Shown here in pieces: positions 1 through 13,400 of a DNA stretch of 64,000 nucleotides. The DNA lies in the NCBI RefSeq assembly GCF_021462225.1, contig NC_061805.1, positions 48,153,360-48,217,359 of the forward strand. The letters are read 5' to 3'. Every line of letters starts with the position of its first letter. Positions within the stretch are counted from its first letter, which is position 1. Origin of the DNA: Girardinichthys multiradiatus (lineage: Eukaryota > Chordata > Actinopteri > Cyprinodontiformes > Goodeidae). The notes beneath the pieces were generated by a model. That model was not told the origin of the DNA, made no database searches, and saw only the letters and a program-made list of their open reading frames with translations. The position numbers and the translations under genes were made by a program.

Positions 1-499
1 CTGGGATAGATGGTTTCCATTTACAGTACAGGTAAGGTCAGGCTGCAGTTGCTCTACACAAAACAGAGAGATGCATGAACACATGCACATACCTGTAAGA
101 GCTGATGATTTTATAAATTAAAAAAAACAAGTACTCTTTCATTACATAACAGATAACGGTAATGTTATGTGTGGTATTTAGTTTAATATTTAAAGCAACT
201 AAAACATGATTTCCAGCAGATTCAAACTTCAAGAACTGCATAGTTGAAGCTTAGGGGGTGCTTGACACCCATTTTGGCAGCTGTAGGTGTGAAAGCCGCA
301 ACGATATGATAAGATGTTTACGATAATAACAAAAAAAACTCTCTGATCACATGCAGTGATCAATGTACCCATCAGAACACATTTTACAACCTCCCTAATA
401 ATCGATTACTCTAGACCCCTGAAGGTGTTTTGTGGTATATGGCACCAAGATGTTCTCAGCAGACTTTTTATGTACTCACTCATCTCTCTAACAAGTTTA

Positions 500-945
500 T
501 GGATCTGTGTGAGGCTTCCTCGTGCTTCACATTTTCCACCATCATCCCAGGCCCCAAGAAATGCACCGTCATGAGGTTAAATGACTATTCAATTTAGTTC
601 AGTTTAGTTGTATAGCAGCACTTTACAATAAAAAATAAAAAAAGCTACTGGGGGAGCATCTTCTCATAAACAAGAACCATCAGCACTGGCGCCCCCCAGG
701 GATGTGTTCTCTCCCCACTCTTGACCGCATCTCAGCATACCCATCTGTGATAGTCCTGAAGTTTGCAGATTAAGCCGCTGTTGTTGGTCTGATCCAGGAC
801 ACTGACGCCTCTGCACACAGACAGGAGGAGGGTCGGCCTTTTTTCTGATAGTTGATGTGTTAGAAGAAGAATAATTGGCAAATATAAGGTTGTACTTCCT
901 GAGTTGCTGCAGGAAGTACAGTCTATGCTGGGCCATCTTTTTTGT
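500..945. mobile_element. LINE reverse transcriptase relic, scrambled
   Basis: On the plus strand 505-585 reads like the start of a fish LINE RT domain (TIIPGPKK, LNDY), and 690-800 like motif B and C remnants (ISTGAPQGCVLSPL; KFAD then a stop). On the minus strand 870-940 reads QHRLYFLQQLRKY, a typical downstream RT segment. Several stops and mixed orientation show a dead, rearranged copy in the prkg2 intron left of 1336. Confidence 0.6.
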
Positions 946-1335
946 ATATTCATTTTGTCACTTGAATTATTTGTTCTTTTTGGTGCAGCATATCTAAAGT
1001 TCTGTCTGGCCATGTTTTATGACCATTAAGGAATTCATAGTCAGTCTGTTTAAACTGATATTGGATTGTTTGTGTCTTTTGCTGTCAAACCCAAAATATG
1101 ACCACTACCAAATAATACCCATGTGGGATGACATTATCACTTACTATTATTACTATTTGCCTTCAGTTTAGCAGCCTGATGTGCTCAGACCCCTACTGCA
1201 TCACTGAAGGCTGTGCACAGGCTCCCATCCCAAATGGGAATGGCTACCAGGAATCCTCATGACATAATCAATAGTTAAGTCAATGCAGTTCTGACCACTG
1301 GCCTCCCTCGTTCTCTCAACCCCTTTTCCCCTCAG
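946..1335. other. prkg2 intron sequence, no feature seen
   Basis: AT-rich intron leading to the acceptor at 1335. Positions 1-499 likewise show no recognisable gene; 417-480 looks like a repeat fragment. Confidence 0.5.
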
Positions 1336-1413
1336 GAATACTATGACAAGGGAGAATACGTCATCCGGCAGGGAGAGGAGGGGAGCACCTTCTACATCAT
1401 TGCACAAGGAAAG
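1336..1413 (+). CDS. prkg2: prkg2 exon, CNB-B start
   Basis: Encodes [16 protein letters not shown] and on to AQGK, the first strands of cyclic-nucleotide-binding domain B. The acceptor is preceded by a pyrimidine tract (ccccttttcccctcag) and the donor is gtaaag. The intron after it is phase 0. I found no earlier prkg2 exon between 1 and 1335. Confidence 0.95.
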
Positions 1414-4400
1414 GTAAAGTGTTCTCCAACAACTAACACCTAAAGCAATTAAGGTTTAACTTTGTGATATTTTAACAAACGCTTTTGATTAGCAGAGAGA
1501 CAGCGATCAGCCTTTTACTGTCTGATACAGATAGAGGTCTGACTTGCAGGATGAAGTTTAGAATAAATAAAAATGTCCTTCTATGCTATAATACACACAA
1601 ATTCAGTTGTGTTGACTCTGTTTTGATAAAGAAACACATGTAGCAAAACAGATCACATAACATAAATTTACTTAAAGTTTCTTTAAATATACAAGATTAT
1701 TGTCTTTAAAGGACCAAGGCAGTGACCTAAACCTTCATCTGGATTTTAATAAAGAAAGAAAGTCCTTCAAAGAACTTGCTATTTGTTGAGTTTGCAGACT
1801 GAAGAAGTGTGAGTTTTCATTTTTGAAGCGTTTACAAAATGCAAATACATTTAGTATTTGACCTGCTGATCAACACAGATAATCTGGCTAAATTAAATTT
1901 GAATAAGACAATCTATAAGTAAAGGAATATTTTCAATTGTAAATTAGTTTTCCTCTATTACTCTTATCTGTAATAAAAGAGCAGTGAATCTGCACTAACT
2001 TGGACAGGTCACACACAAACAACCATGCACACAACTAAGGGCAATTTAGAGAGTCCAATTAACCAAACAGGTATGTCTTTGGACTGTGGGAGGAAGCCAG
2101 AATACCTGGTGAGAATCTTGTCCTCAAACCCCAAAAACACCTTTTTGCCTGTAAGCTCATTGTACTTCTTGGCCTCAGTGCTAAATGGCAGAAGTACAGC
2201 AGCAATGAATTTTCCAGTCAAATATTTAATTTAAATGATCCCTTTTTGTTTTTTTTTTGCCTACACAGACACCTGTAGCAAGTACAACTTAATAAATGAA
2301 CAGAAGAAGAATATTTAGAAGGCAGTGTTTTACATCAAATTCGTCATTTTAAGTGCTGTAGCGTCACTGGCATTTTATATTTCAAATATATAGCAACCAA
2401 CTGAAGTAATGGTTACAAGTTGATTAAAGAGAATTAAATCAAATTTTTCTTCTCAAATTCTCTTAGTTTTGTCTTTTCAAGAGTGGGGCGGTTCAGAGTG
2501 GGGGGGCTCTGTGACCCGCTCCCCTTTTCTGTCTGATCAATCAGCAACCTGATACCAATGTGGTCTGCTAGAGCTGTACACAGGGGATTTGTTTTAAAAT
2601 GCCATAATAAGTCCATGTGAGACAGCAGGCCCTAAAATCTAATCTAACCAAGCCAGGGTGAGACGTCTGTTGTTTGGGAGGAAGGGGGCTAATACAGGAA
2701 ATGGCTCCCCCACCCCCTTGGTACCCTGTGAACAGGGAGGGAATAAACTCCAGGAGTGCCTGCCACCAGGAAAAACAAGGGAAGTGGGGGTCACTTAGGT
2801 CAAATGGGACACTTAGCTAAAACACACTCGGGCCATTAAGGCCGTGATGTCATTGTGGCATATCCTAAATGGTAACGATGCTGCAAGTGGGTTGTTTGAC
2901 CTCAACCAGGGTGGGCCACTCTTTGTTTCTTTTTTTTTTAAAGCCTACCAAATTATAGAGAAGTTTCATAACATCCAGGCTACTAAAATGTTTTTACTGA
3001 AGACTGATTTCAGACAGCAATCAGAAAAGCAACAAGCAAAGAAGAAAACCTTCTACTGAGTGAAACTCTTAAGATTCATGTGTGTATTTGGATAGCATGT
3101 CAAGAAAATACGGAATGCATCAGCACCACTTAATCGTGCATAGGCCATCATGGTCAAATTACTGTTATTGAATATGTCAGTTTTCAAGGTTTAACACAAT
3201 TTTTTTTTGTTTTTACAATGCATGTAAAAATATTCAGAGAAAATATAAAGCACCTGTAAAAGCTTAACTGGAGACTTAAATCTGCTTCCTGCAGGTGAAG
3301 GTGACCCAAAACACTGAGGCCCACAAGCTGCCACAGATCATCAACACACTGCAGAAGGGGGACTACTTTGGAGAAAAAGCACTCATAAGGTAAATACTCA
3401 GGTCAGCTGGCTTTAGTAAATGCTGTGGTGGATGAAGGACTTTCATCAGATTCAGACGTAGATTCTAAAACATTTTTATCGAGTCTGTTGGACTTTAAAA
3501 CTAGAGCATGAGTTAGAGTTGCAAAGTCTGAGGTTGACTGACAATCCCCAAGCCACGATTAATGCTACTGTGGATAGAGAAGCTTAAAATACGACAAGTA
3601 CAATGATCATCTTGAGAAGTTGAATTTGTACAGATTTGTGTATATTGTTCCATTTGATTGATTTCTGTGCATATTTTTTCATGTCATTCTGCTTGTATCC
3701 ATTCATTTATGTGAGTGTACTATTGTAGTGAAAGGCAGCAAAAAGGACGTTTATTCACAAATTTACTCCTTTTTGATTGTCATGATTTCGACTACACCAC
3801 AGCACTGAGACTACATTACTGAAGGTTTTGATTGAACAGAGATGCATCAAAAATTCTGTCTGTCTTTTGCTGGATCTCAGTGTGATGTTTGATACAGTTG
3901 ATCATTGCATCCTGATTGACAAATTTAAAAAGTGGAAAACATTGTCTGGTAATGTGGTAACTGAGGTCAGATTTTATCTGACAGACTGGGACAACTTTGG
4001 GTCATTTGGTGTTGATAAATAAAAAAGAAGAAAAGATCACATATGGGGTACCTCAAGGCTCAGTTATTGGGCTGCTTTTATTTAGCATCTATATAACCCA
4101 ACTAGCTTAGATTACTACATATTATTACATAGTACAACAATGTCTTCTACCGCAGCGGTGTCAAACGTCAGCCCTCTAGGACTGATCTCCAACTTTTGGA
4201 TGTGTCCCAAGTCCAATACACCTAAATCAGGTGACTGAATTACGTTTTCATGCACCTAGGTTATGCAGAGTTCTGTTATGTAATTCAGGTGTGTTGAGGC
4301 AGAGTACCATCTAACAGTTGCAGAACACCAGACCTCAAGGACTGGAGTTTGAGACCAGTGTTCTGTGGTATCTAAGCAGATGGCATAAAACTTTATATTT

Positions 4401-7400
4401 CTGTGTTAGCAGTTGACCATTTTCCACTCAAGTCTCTAAAGTCTCCAAAATTTCCTTAATAAGTGGATAATTGTTACGTGCCCCAAGTGTTTGTTTTTTT
4501 GAATGAGCTTTCCTTAATCGTATGCATCCTTTCAGAGTCTACTGCCTGTTTAGAAAATAAAACCCTGAAAGAATGACCAAAGCCCTATCGCCTCCTCTTT
4601 AAATCCATCTTTTGTTGTCTTCTATTTTTGGTTGAGTTGGGAGTTACGGGTTATTCTGTTTTTTCGGTTTTTGGATGTCAGCATTCATATAAACCAGGAA
4701 AAAGCCTGGATGTGAAGGTAAGCTGCCTAGCTGGTCCAGTGCTTCTTCATCCTTTTTGTTTATTTTGGCCAAGACCCTTTGGTTTGCTTGTTAGCATAAT
4801 TTTCTTTAAACCTTAGTTCAACTGTTGCTACTGTGCTCATTTAAGCCATTTTGATTTATAGACCAAAATATGTTCCTCCAGCTTAATGCAGAAAATAAAG
4901 TCTATTTATTAATAGGCCTACTACAAAGAAATTAAAAACACAAATACCCCAATGTGAAAGCAATTAAATAAAAGATTTTACTCAAACGTTAACTGTTCTT
5001 TTACTACAACCTTAAAAACATTGCTAGAATAGTTTTTTTTTTTTTATCAAAACAGGACACACAAAAAGCACAGTGTGTGTGTTTTTATTTTTTAGTAGGC
5101 TGGATTAATATAATGATGTGTACAGGTCTGTGTAAAAAATCAATCAGGCAGCTGCAGCTCATTCAACATGCTGCTACCAGAGTTCTGACCAACGCCAGGA
5201 AAATGGATCAGATTACACCAGCCCTTAAATCACCTCACTTGCTTCTTGTTTGTCAAAGGATAGAATTTGAAATCTTATTTAAAGTCTATAAAAATTGTAT
5301 TACCAACGAAAATCTGTTTTTAAGGGCATGCAACTTCTTGTGCTGCATATTTTTGAATAATGGTTAAATAGAAAAAATCCTGAAAGTTCTTACATTTATA
5401 TAAAAAGAGTTGCTGGTGCAGAAATGTGCATGTCTATTTGTGTGCATGTTTATTTTTATGCTCAACATGTTTTTCAGCGACGACGTCCGGTCTGCCAATA
5501 TCATCGCTGATGAGAATGGGGTGGAGTGCCTTGTAATCGACAGAGAGTGAGTAGTTTTACATCCTAAAAGCAGTTTTCAGGTTGTAAAACGAACACGAAG
5601 CATTTTATTTCGCTAAAGTTTGCTTCCTAGATTTAGATTCTGAAGAAAAATGCATAAATACCAGCTGAAAATGAAACATTACCACCATGGTGGAATGTGA
5701 ATGTAAAACCAAGATATTCACTACCATTCTAGTGGTGCCACTCTTAACGTGCAGGTTTTGTTTTGATAGGACATTTGATCACACAGTGGGTAACTTCAAT
5801 GAGCTGCAGAAACACCTTGAAGGCTACGTGGCGACACTTGATCGTGACGACAAGAAGAGACATGCCAAGTAGGTCCAGAATCTAATGCTTAGAGCACCAA
5901 CACAGAAAAATTGTAAAAATGAGAGGGAAGTGATAAAGTATGGGTGAAAACAGGCGGTACAATTTCTTACAAAATTTCTATTCTTTGCTTTTTACCAGTA
6001 GGATTTAAAGCAGCCCTGCTTTTTCTGTGTTATCCATCCAGGAAGTCTGTGTCCCGGCACCAGAGTCAGCCGCTGTCCCCTGATTTCATCCAGCTGAACG
6101 AAATCGTGTCAGTATTCTCTTCATCCAGGCCCTTTGATCACCTTGAAGTCATTGCTACTCTGGGGGTTGGCGGGTTTGGACGTGTAGAACTGGTACGCTA
6201 TGAGCTCATCTGACTGTGGGCAAAGTTAATGAACAACTGCACTGCAGCTGTCCTGCATGTGGAAGCTCTTATTAATTTCTTCAACTACCATTCATGTTGA
6301 TTTCCATTAAAGACAGGAGGCTTTAATCACAGACAGGATATACAGGTCCTTCTCAAAATATTAGCATATTGTGATAAAGTTCATTATTTTCCATAATGTA
6401 ATGATGAAAATTTAACATTCATATATTTTAGATTCATTGCACACTAACTGAAATATTTCAGGTCTTTTATTGTCTTAATACGGATGATTTTGGCATACAG
6501 CTCATGAAAACCCAAAATTCCTATCTCACAAAATTAGCATATTTCATCCGACCAATAAAAGAAAAGTGTTTTTAATACAAAAAACGTCAACCTTCAAATA
6601 ATCATGTACAGTTATGCACTCAATACTTGGTCGGGAATCCTTTGGCAGAAATGACTGCTTCAATGCGGCGTGGCATGGAGGCAATCAGCCTCCATGCCAC
6701 TGCTGAGGTCTTATGGAGGCCCAGGATGCTTCGATAGCGGCCTTTAGCTCATCCAGAGTGTTGGGTCTTGAGTCTCTCAATGTTCTCTTCACAATATCCC
6801 ACAGATTCTCTATGGGGTTCAGGTCAGGAGAGTTGGCAGGCCAATTGAGCACAGTGATACCATGGTCAGTTAACCATTTACCAGTGGTTTTGGCACTGTG
6901 AGCAGGTGCCAGGTCATGCTGAAAAATGAAATCTTCATCTGTATAAAGCTTTTCAGCAGATGGAAGCATGAAGTGCTCCAAAATCTCCTGATAGCTAGCT
7001 GCATTGACCCTGCCCTTGATAAAACACAGTGGACCAACACCACCAGCTGACACGGCACCCCAGACCATCACTGACTGTGGGTACTGGACACTGGACTTCT
7101 GGCATTTTGGCATTTCCTTCTCCCCAGTCTTCCTCCAGACTCTGGCACCTTGATTTCCGAATGACATGCAGAATTTGCTTTCATCCGAAAAAAGTACTTT
7201 GGACCACTGAGCAACAGTCCAGTGCTGCTTCTCTGTAGCCCAGGTCAGGCGCTTCTGCCGCTGTTTCTGGTTCAAAAGTGGCTTGACCTGGGGAATGCGG
7301 CACCTGTAGCCCATTTCCTGCACACGCCTGTGCACGGTGGCTCTGGATGTTTCTACTCCAGACTCAGTCCACTGCTTCCGCTGGTCCCCCAAGGTCTGGA

Positions 7401-10400
7401 ATCGGCCCTTCTCCACAATCTTCCTCAGGGTCCGGTCACCTCTTCTCGATGTGCAGCGTTTTCTGCCACATTTTTTCCTTCCCACAGACTTCCCACTGAG
7501 GTGCCTTGATACAGCACTCTGGGAACAGCCTATTTGTTCAGAAATTTCTTTCTGTGTCTTACCCTCTTGCTTGAGGGTGTCAATAGTGGCCTTCTGGACA
7601 GCAGTCATGTTGGCAGTCTTACCCATGATTGGGGTTTTGAGTGATGAACCAGGCTGGGAGTTTTAAAGGCCTCAGGAATCTTTTGCAGGTGTTTAGAGTT
7701 AACTCGTTGATTCAGATGATTAGATTCATAGCTCGTTTAGAGACCCTTTTAATGATATGCTAATTTTGTGAGATAGGAATTTTGGGTTTTCATGAGCTGT
7801 ATGCCAAAATCATCCGTATTAAGACAATAAAAGACCTGAAATATTTCAGTTAGTGTGCAATGAATCTAAAATATATGAATGTTAAATTTTTATCATGACA
7901 TTATGGAAAATAATGAACTTTATCACAATATGCTAATATTTTGAGAAGGACCTGTAAACTGAATTGAATGCATGTTCTGACACAATGCCTTGGCAATGAA
8001 TCATCTGCTTGTGGATGTAATTCTACTTAGATTACAAAAGTTTTTCCTAGTTCAGAGTACAGTAATAATCAGGGCTGCATGATTTCAGGACAATATTTCA
8101 TTGCGATATTATTGCTGAAAACTGCAATAACCCTCATTTTCAAAACTTCTTTCTTTACTATTACACACTGTCCCCACTATTATCCATGAGTTCTAGCATC
8201 TCAGCCTACAAAGAAATACCCCTGGTTTGGGCATGAAGGGACGTTAGAGTCCATTCAACTGGAGATTATATTATCGGGCCAGTGTTGGTCTTTTTTTTTT
8301 TTTTTTTTAACCGTGTCCTGTCTGACAGAGTAGTGCTCAGAATTGTTGTCCGAGAGCCAAGAAAAAGCCCACCAGATTTACTTTCACAAGTGGAGCATTA
8401 CAGCTAACGCTTTAAAGCTCTGCTTGATAGTTATAAAAAGAAACTTAATTAAAAACTGCTTTTGGATTATTTCAATTGTTACGGACACAGAGATAGAAAT
8501 GAAAAGAAAAAAAAAAGCACGAAAGAGAGAAAGGTGGGGCAAAAAGGAAAGTGTGTGAGTGCGCTTGTGTATACAAGGTTTATCTATAAAAATATGCAAT
8601 AGTGAGTGTGAGGAGCCACAGACCTGCCCCTCTGGACCCGGGACAGATACGGAGGAGATCCGAGCCACAGACATCCAAAGGACCCCCACAGCACAGGAAC
8701 CCCAGGAGAACCACCACCGGGACTACCACAACCCCCCAGAGAAGGGCAGGGGAGAGTCCCAGGGGAACCACCCAGCAGGCTCAATGTAGAAGCCCCAGGG
8801 AGCTGCAGCAAAGAGCCCACGGGCCCTGTCTGCAGACGTCTACGCCCGAGCAGATCCAGCCATGGACCCAGAGACCCGAAATCCCGGGACATATCACTCC
8901 CCAAGCAGAGGCCCGACAGAGCCCAGGGATCCAGGCCCCCGGCAAGCAGCCACCAGGAGTGAGCCAACACACACCAAAGCACCCAGCCCTGGATACCGAG
9001 AACCATAAGTACACCAGCAGGCAGACACCCCAACCACCGGCAGGTAGTGTGGCGGGGAGGAAATAGGTCCCACATTTGATGGCGGGCGTAAACTGATCCC
9101 GGAGAGGGAGCCACCCAAGACCCAACCTGACACAAAAAACAGGCACACACAGTCACAATCACACATTCCCACCCTCATGCGTACACATTAAAACACTCAC
9201 ACCCACGCACCCAATGTAAAGACAAACAACAATGGACGTCGTACACTCACTGACAGTCCCAGTACATACTCTATACTCCCAGGTCCAGGTGCCGATGACC
9301 CATAGGGACAACCAGCCCCCAGACCCAGGAGGTGGTCCCTTTCCCTCTGGGGGTGGAGACAGGCAAACAGCCTCAGCACCTAAACCTGGTCCTGGCTAGC
9401 TCAGGGTCGTGCCTGAACCTGAGCGACCCCGGCCCGGACCCCGACCCCCTTCCCTGACCCCAGTCCCCAACGACCCCTATCCTCATCCGAAGAGGGGGCC
9501 ATGTACAAAAGAGGGGTCCACATGGTCCAAACTAGCCCGCCAACCAGAGCCACTACAGAATAAAATAGTCCCAACCCCCAACTGAATTCCAATCCTAACC
9601 CCATGAGCACCCCACTCCCAATGAACCCCAACATGAATTTTGCCACAGGGCCATCCCCAACCAGGACACAGATATCGAACACGTGCCCTCAAAACCCAAA
9701 AGCCATGAATCCTCTCCCCAACGCACATCCCAGCAGCCACCCCAGTGCAGGCACAAGACATGCTCCTCCACCCCACCCACCTGACCGCCAACCATAGCCC
9801 GGCGCCCGGCCAGGGGGAAGAGCCACAGAAGGAAGCATTGGAGGAAGGCTACCACAGCACGCCAAGGACTGGGCATCCCACCAACCCCACACCCAAACCC
9901 CCAGAGGTGCCCCAGGATGCCGGCCACCCACCCTCCCGCAAGGCACGCCTTGCCACACCAAGCAGGCCGGCCAGCCCATCCACCAAAGCAAAGCCACATC
10001 TCAATCAACATTGCACACTGCCAAGCCCCCCCTTCCCTTTATTATTTTGAGCAGTGTATTTTATATTATAATTATGCAGAGCATGAACGTCTGGCACTTA
10101 AACAGCAGCATCCTGTTCCATCCTATCCTAGTGTGATATTGTAAACACCGATAATGCAAACACGATTGTAATTCGATACATTTGTGCAGGTCAAGTAATA
10201 ATGGACATGCATTCACAGTAAAACTATGAATGCTAAGATACTACAACTACATGTTAAGTTAAGGTCAACTTTTAAAGTCTGATTATATTTAAATTAATGT
10301 GTCTGAAAGTGCGTCATTAAAACATCCACAGAAAAAGTTATAATTCATATCAGAGAGATTGGTGATTGTTTGACTTTAGGGAAAATCATAGCCTTCTGGT

Positions 10401-13400
10401 TTGAAAAACAACAGAGCTCTTATGTGACATCATTCTCTGTAACAATCATGTGCAGGTAAAGGTGAAGGGTGAGGACCTGACCTTTGCGCTGAAGATGATC
10501 AAAAAGAAGCATGTTGTGGACAACAGGCAGGAAGAACACATCCACTCAGAGAGGAAAATCCTCGCTGAGGCCCGCTCATCTTTCGTTGTCAAGTCAGTGC
10601 TCCTACTTGAGCCTCCAGAGCCATTTCTAATTTTCATCCTCCATGCAGAAACTGTGCTCCATCAGTGTGGGAAAACAAATCCAGTGCAGATTAGTTTTTG
10701 ATAAGATCATAATCAAGGCCCTGAGCAGATTGCACATTTTCTGTGTTGTGGAAGGTCAAAGAATATTAAAATGTCTGCTGAGAAAATGTACAGATTCATT
10801 ATGGAATATTGGAACGGGGTATTTTATTTGTCTCACTTGAGATTACAATGAGAGTTATTTTCACTGTTCAGTGATAAAAGACAGATGTAAAAGCCATTTT
10901 TCATGTTTTTTACCACTCGCTTTCATATTCTTTTATTTAAGCAGTTTATTTGTTTATTTCAAAGTTTTTTTTTGTATGAAATGTGTTCTTGTTTGTTGGG
11001 TTCAAACTTTTTATATCTACATCTACATCTAGACGTGTATTTACCAGTCTTCTGGATTCTCAATATAGCCTCTTTTGAATCAGGTTAAAACATCTTTATA
11101 ATCACAACTCAAAAATCAATAGACTGAGGGCCTTTTAGTGTTTTTTATTTTGAAGCTTAACCATCCTGCCTTTCCTTTCTCCAGACTGTATCGCACCTTC
11201 AGGGATAACAAATATGTGTACATGCTGCTGGAGGCCTGTTTAGGTGGAGAGATTTGGAGTCTCTTGAGAGACAGGTGAGAGAACCACACATTTCATCGGG
11301 TTAAGTAACATTTCCTGTTTTAAAGCATTTTGGTACTGTTTGAATCCCTTCTAAAAGATTGAGAATCAAACAGTCAGGTTCTGCCTTCATAAAGAGTTTG
11401 GACATTTTTCTGGCAGTTTTAACTTTGGCTTTCTCGTCTTTAGGGGGAGCTTCGATGAGCCCACTGCCAAATTCTGTGTCGGTTGTGTGACTGAGGCTTT
11501 TGAGTATCTCCATCGTAAAGGTGTCCTCTACAGAGATCTGAAGCCTGAGAATCTAATGCTTGATTCAGAGGGATACATCAAACTGGTAATTAGTCCTACT
11601 TTTACTTCCAAGCTTGTGTCTCTGTAGTTTTTGTCCTAAAGTACAAAGCCTTTAGTGCCCCCTACTCATTGTACATCTCATGGATCACTGTTCAAGACAT
11701 GTTTATCCACCTAAATTGGCAAGAAGAGCATTTTATCAGAGCCATGAGGACCATGGTATCTTTGGAAAAGCTGCAGACATTCACAGCTGAGTTGCAATAA
11801 TATGTTGAAGGGACAACTATTAGTTATGCACCTGAATAATCTCTCTTTGTGGAAGAGTGTTAAGAAGAAACCCACTGTTGAAAGAAAGCCAGAAAAAGGC
11901 CTATTTGCAGTTTGTTACCAGTCATGTTGAGGATGTACGTAGGAAACATGTGGAAGACGGTGCCCTGATCACAATACAACTTTCTGGCCAACATGCTATG
12001 TATGAGGTGAAGACTCCTGCAACACTTCAAGTGTGGGGAAGCAGCTGTATTAGCAGACCAACGCGTTTCACCTTTTGGCCTTCATCACACGTCAATGACC
12101 CTGATGGAGGCCACAAGCCGGAACATGTTAGTCTGCTAATGAACTTGCTTCCCAGTACTTCCAGTGTTGCTGGAGTATTCATGTCACCAGATTTTTGATT
12201 TTCTTCATGCACCTTGGGGGTCAGTGAAGCTGTGCCAAAAACCTTTGGATCTCTACATGGCTATATGTGACAGAAAATGTACAATGCACATCACGTTGAA
12301 CACACCGTTCCCAGTGTTGACCCATGGTGGTGGCAGCATCATGCTGTTGGGATGCTTTTCTTCAGCAGAGGTTGGCAAACTGGTCAAAGTTTATGCGAAG
12401 ATAAAGCAGCTAAATACAGGATAAGCCTGGAAGAAAACCTGCTAGAGATTGGAACGGAGGCTCACGTTCCAGCAGGATGATGACTCCAAACATGGAGCCA
12501 GAGCTACAATGAAATATTTAGATCAAAGCATATCCATGTGTTAGAATGGCCCAGTCAAAGTCCAGGCTACAAATCCAGTTAGAAAGTTGTGCTAAGATTT
12601 GAAAATGAATGGTATGATTCATTGTGTGTTGTCCTATCATGTAAAATGCCAATAACGATACATTGAAGTTTTAGGTTGTAATGTGATGAATGTAAAAAAG
12701 TTCAATGTTTGTGAAAACCTTTTCAAACAATTGTAGTAAAGTTAAAGGAGTTTGTTTAAAAAAAGTTAATTTACTTTGGTCATAAAAATAAGGACAGAAG
12801 TTGCAACACAAAGGTAAAAACAAAATCTGTTGTGTGAATTTCATCATCCTGTGTGCCATTCACTGGTTTTTGGTTTAAACTGGTAAACTAAAAAGTGTTT
12901 CATAATCTCTGAAACTTTTAAAAGGTTCAAACTAAATGTTTTATCTCATCATCTGGATGAAGGCCCTTGTTGTAAAGGGTCTGAAGAGTAATAGAATAAA
13001 GAACAGTTTTCTAAAAACGGACTGATGATCGTTTACTTCCCAGGTTGACTTTGGTTTTGCCAAAAAGATCCGATCTGGCCAGAAGACTTGGACCTTCTGT
13101 GGCACCCCTGAGTATGTGGCGCCGGAGATCATCCTCAACAAGGGCCACAACTTCAGTGTGGACTTCTGGGCCCTTGGTATCTTGTTATTTGAGCTTCTAA
13201 CTGGCAGGTCAGTGCATACAGTCATGTGCAAATTGTTTGATAAGTCCAAAGACATGCCTGTTAGGTTAATTGGTCACTCTAAATTGCCCTTAGGTGTATG
13301 AATGAGTGTGTACATGGTTGTTTGTGTGTTGCCCTGCGATGGACTGGCGACCTGTCCAGGGTGTACCCTGCCTCTCGCCCATAGACTGCTGGAGATAGGC

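Noticed and set aside
7029..7666. Plus-strand frames of 69-109 codons across Tc1 copy A, mirrored in copy B
   Set aside because: Antisense shadows of the transposase gene; the minus frame has the HTH and DDE motifs.
8584..10050. Many long overlapping frames on both strands
   Set aside because: They come from the C/A-rich composition with few stop codons. No domain, no consistent frame and no splice structure; the region lies inside a hAT-like element.
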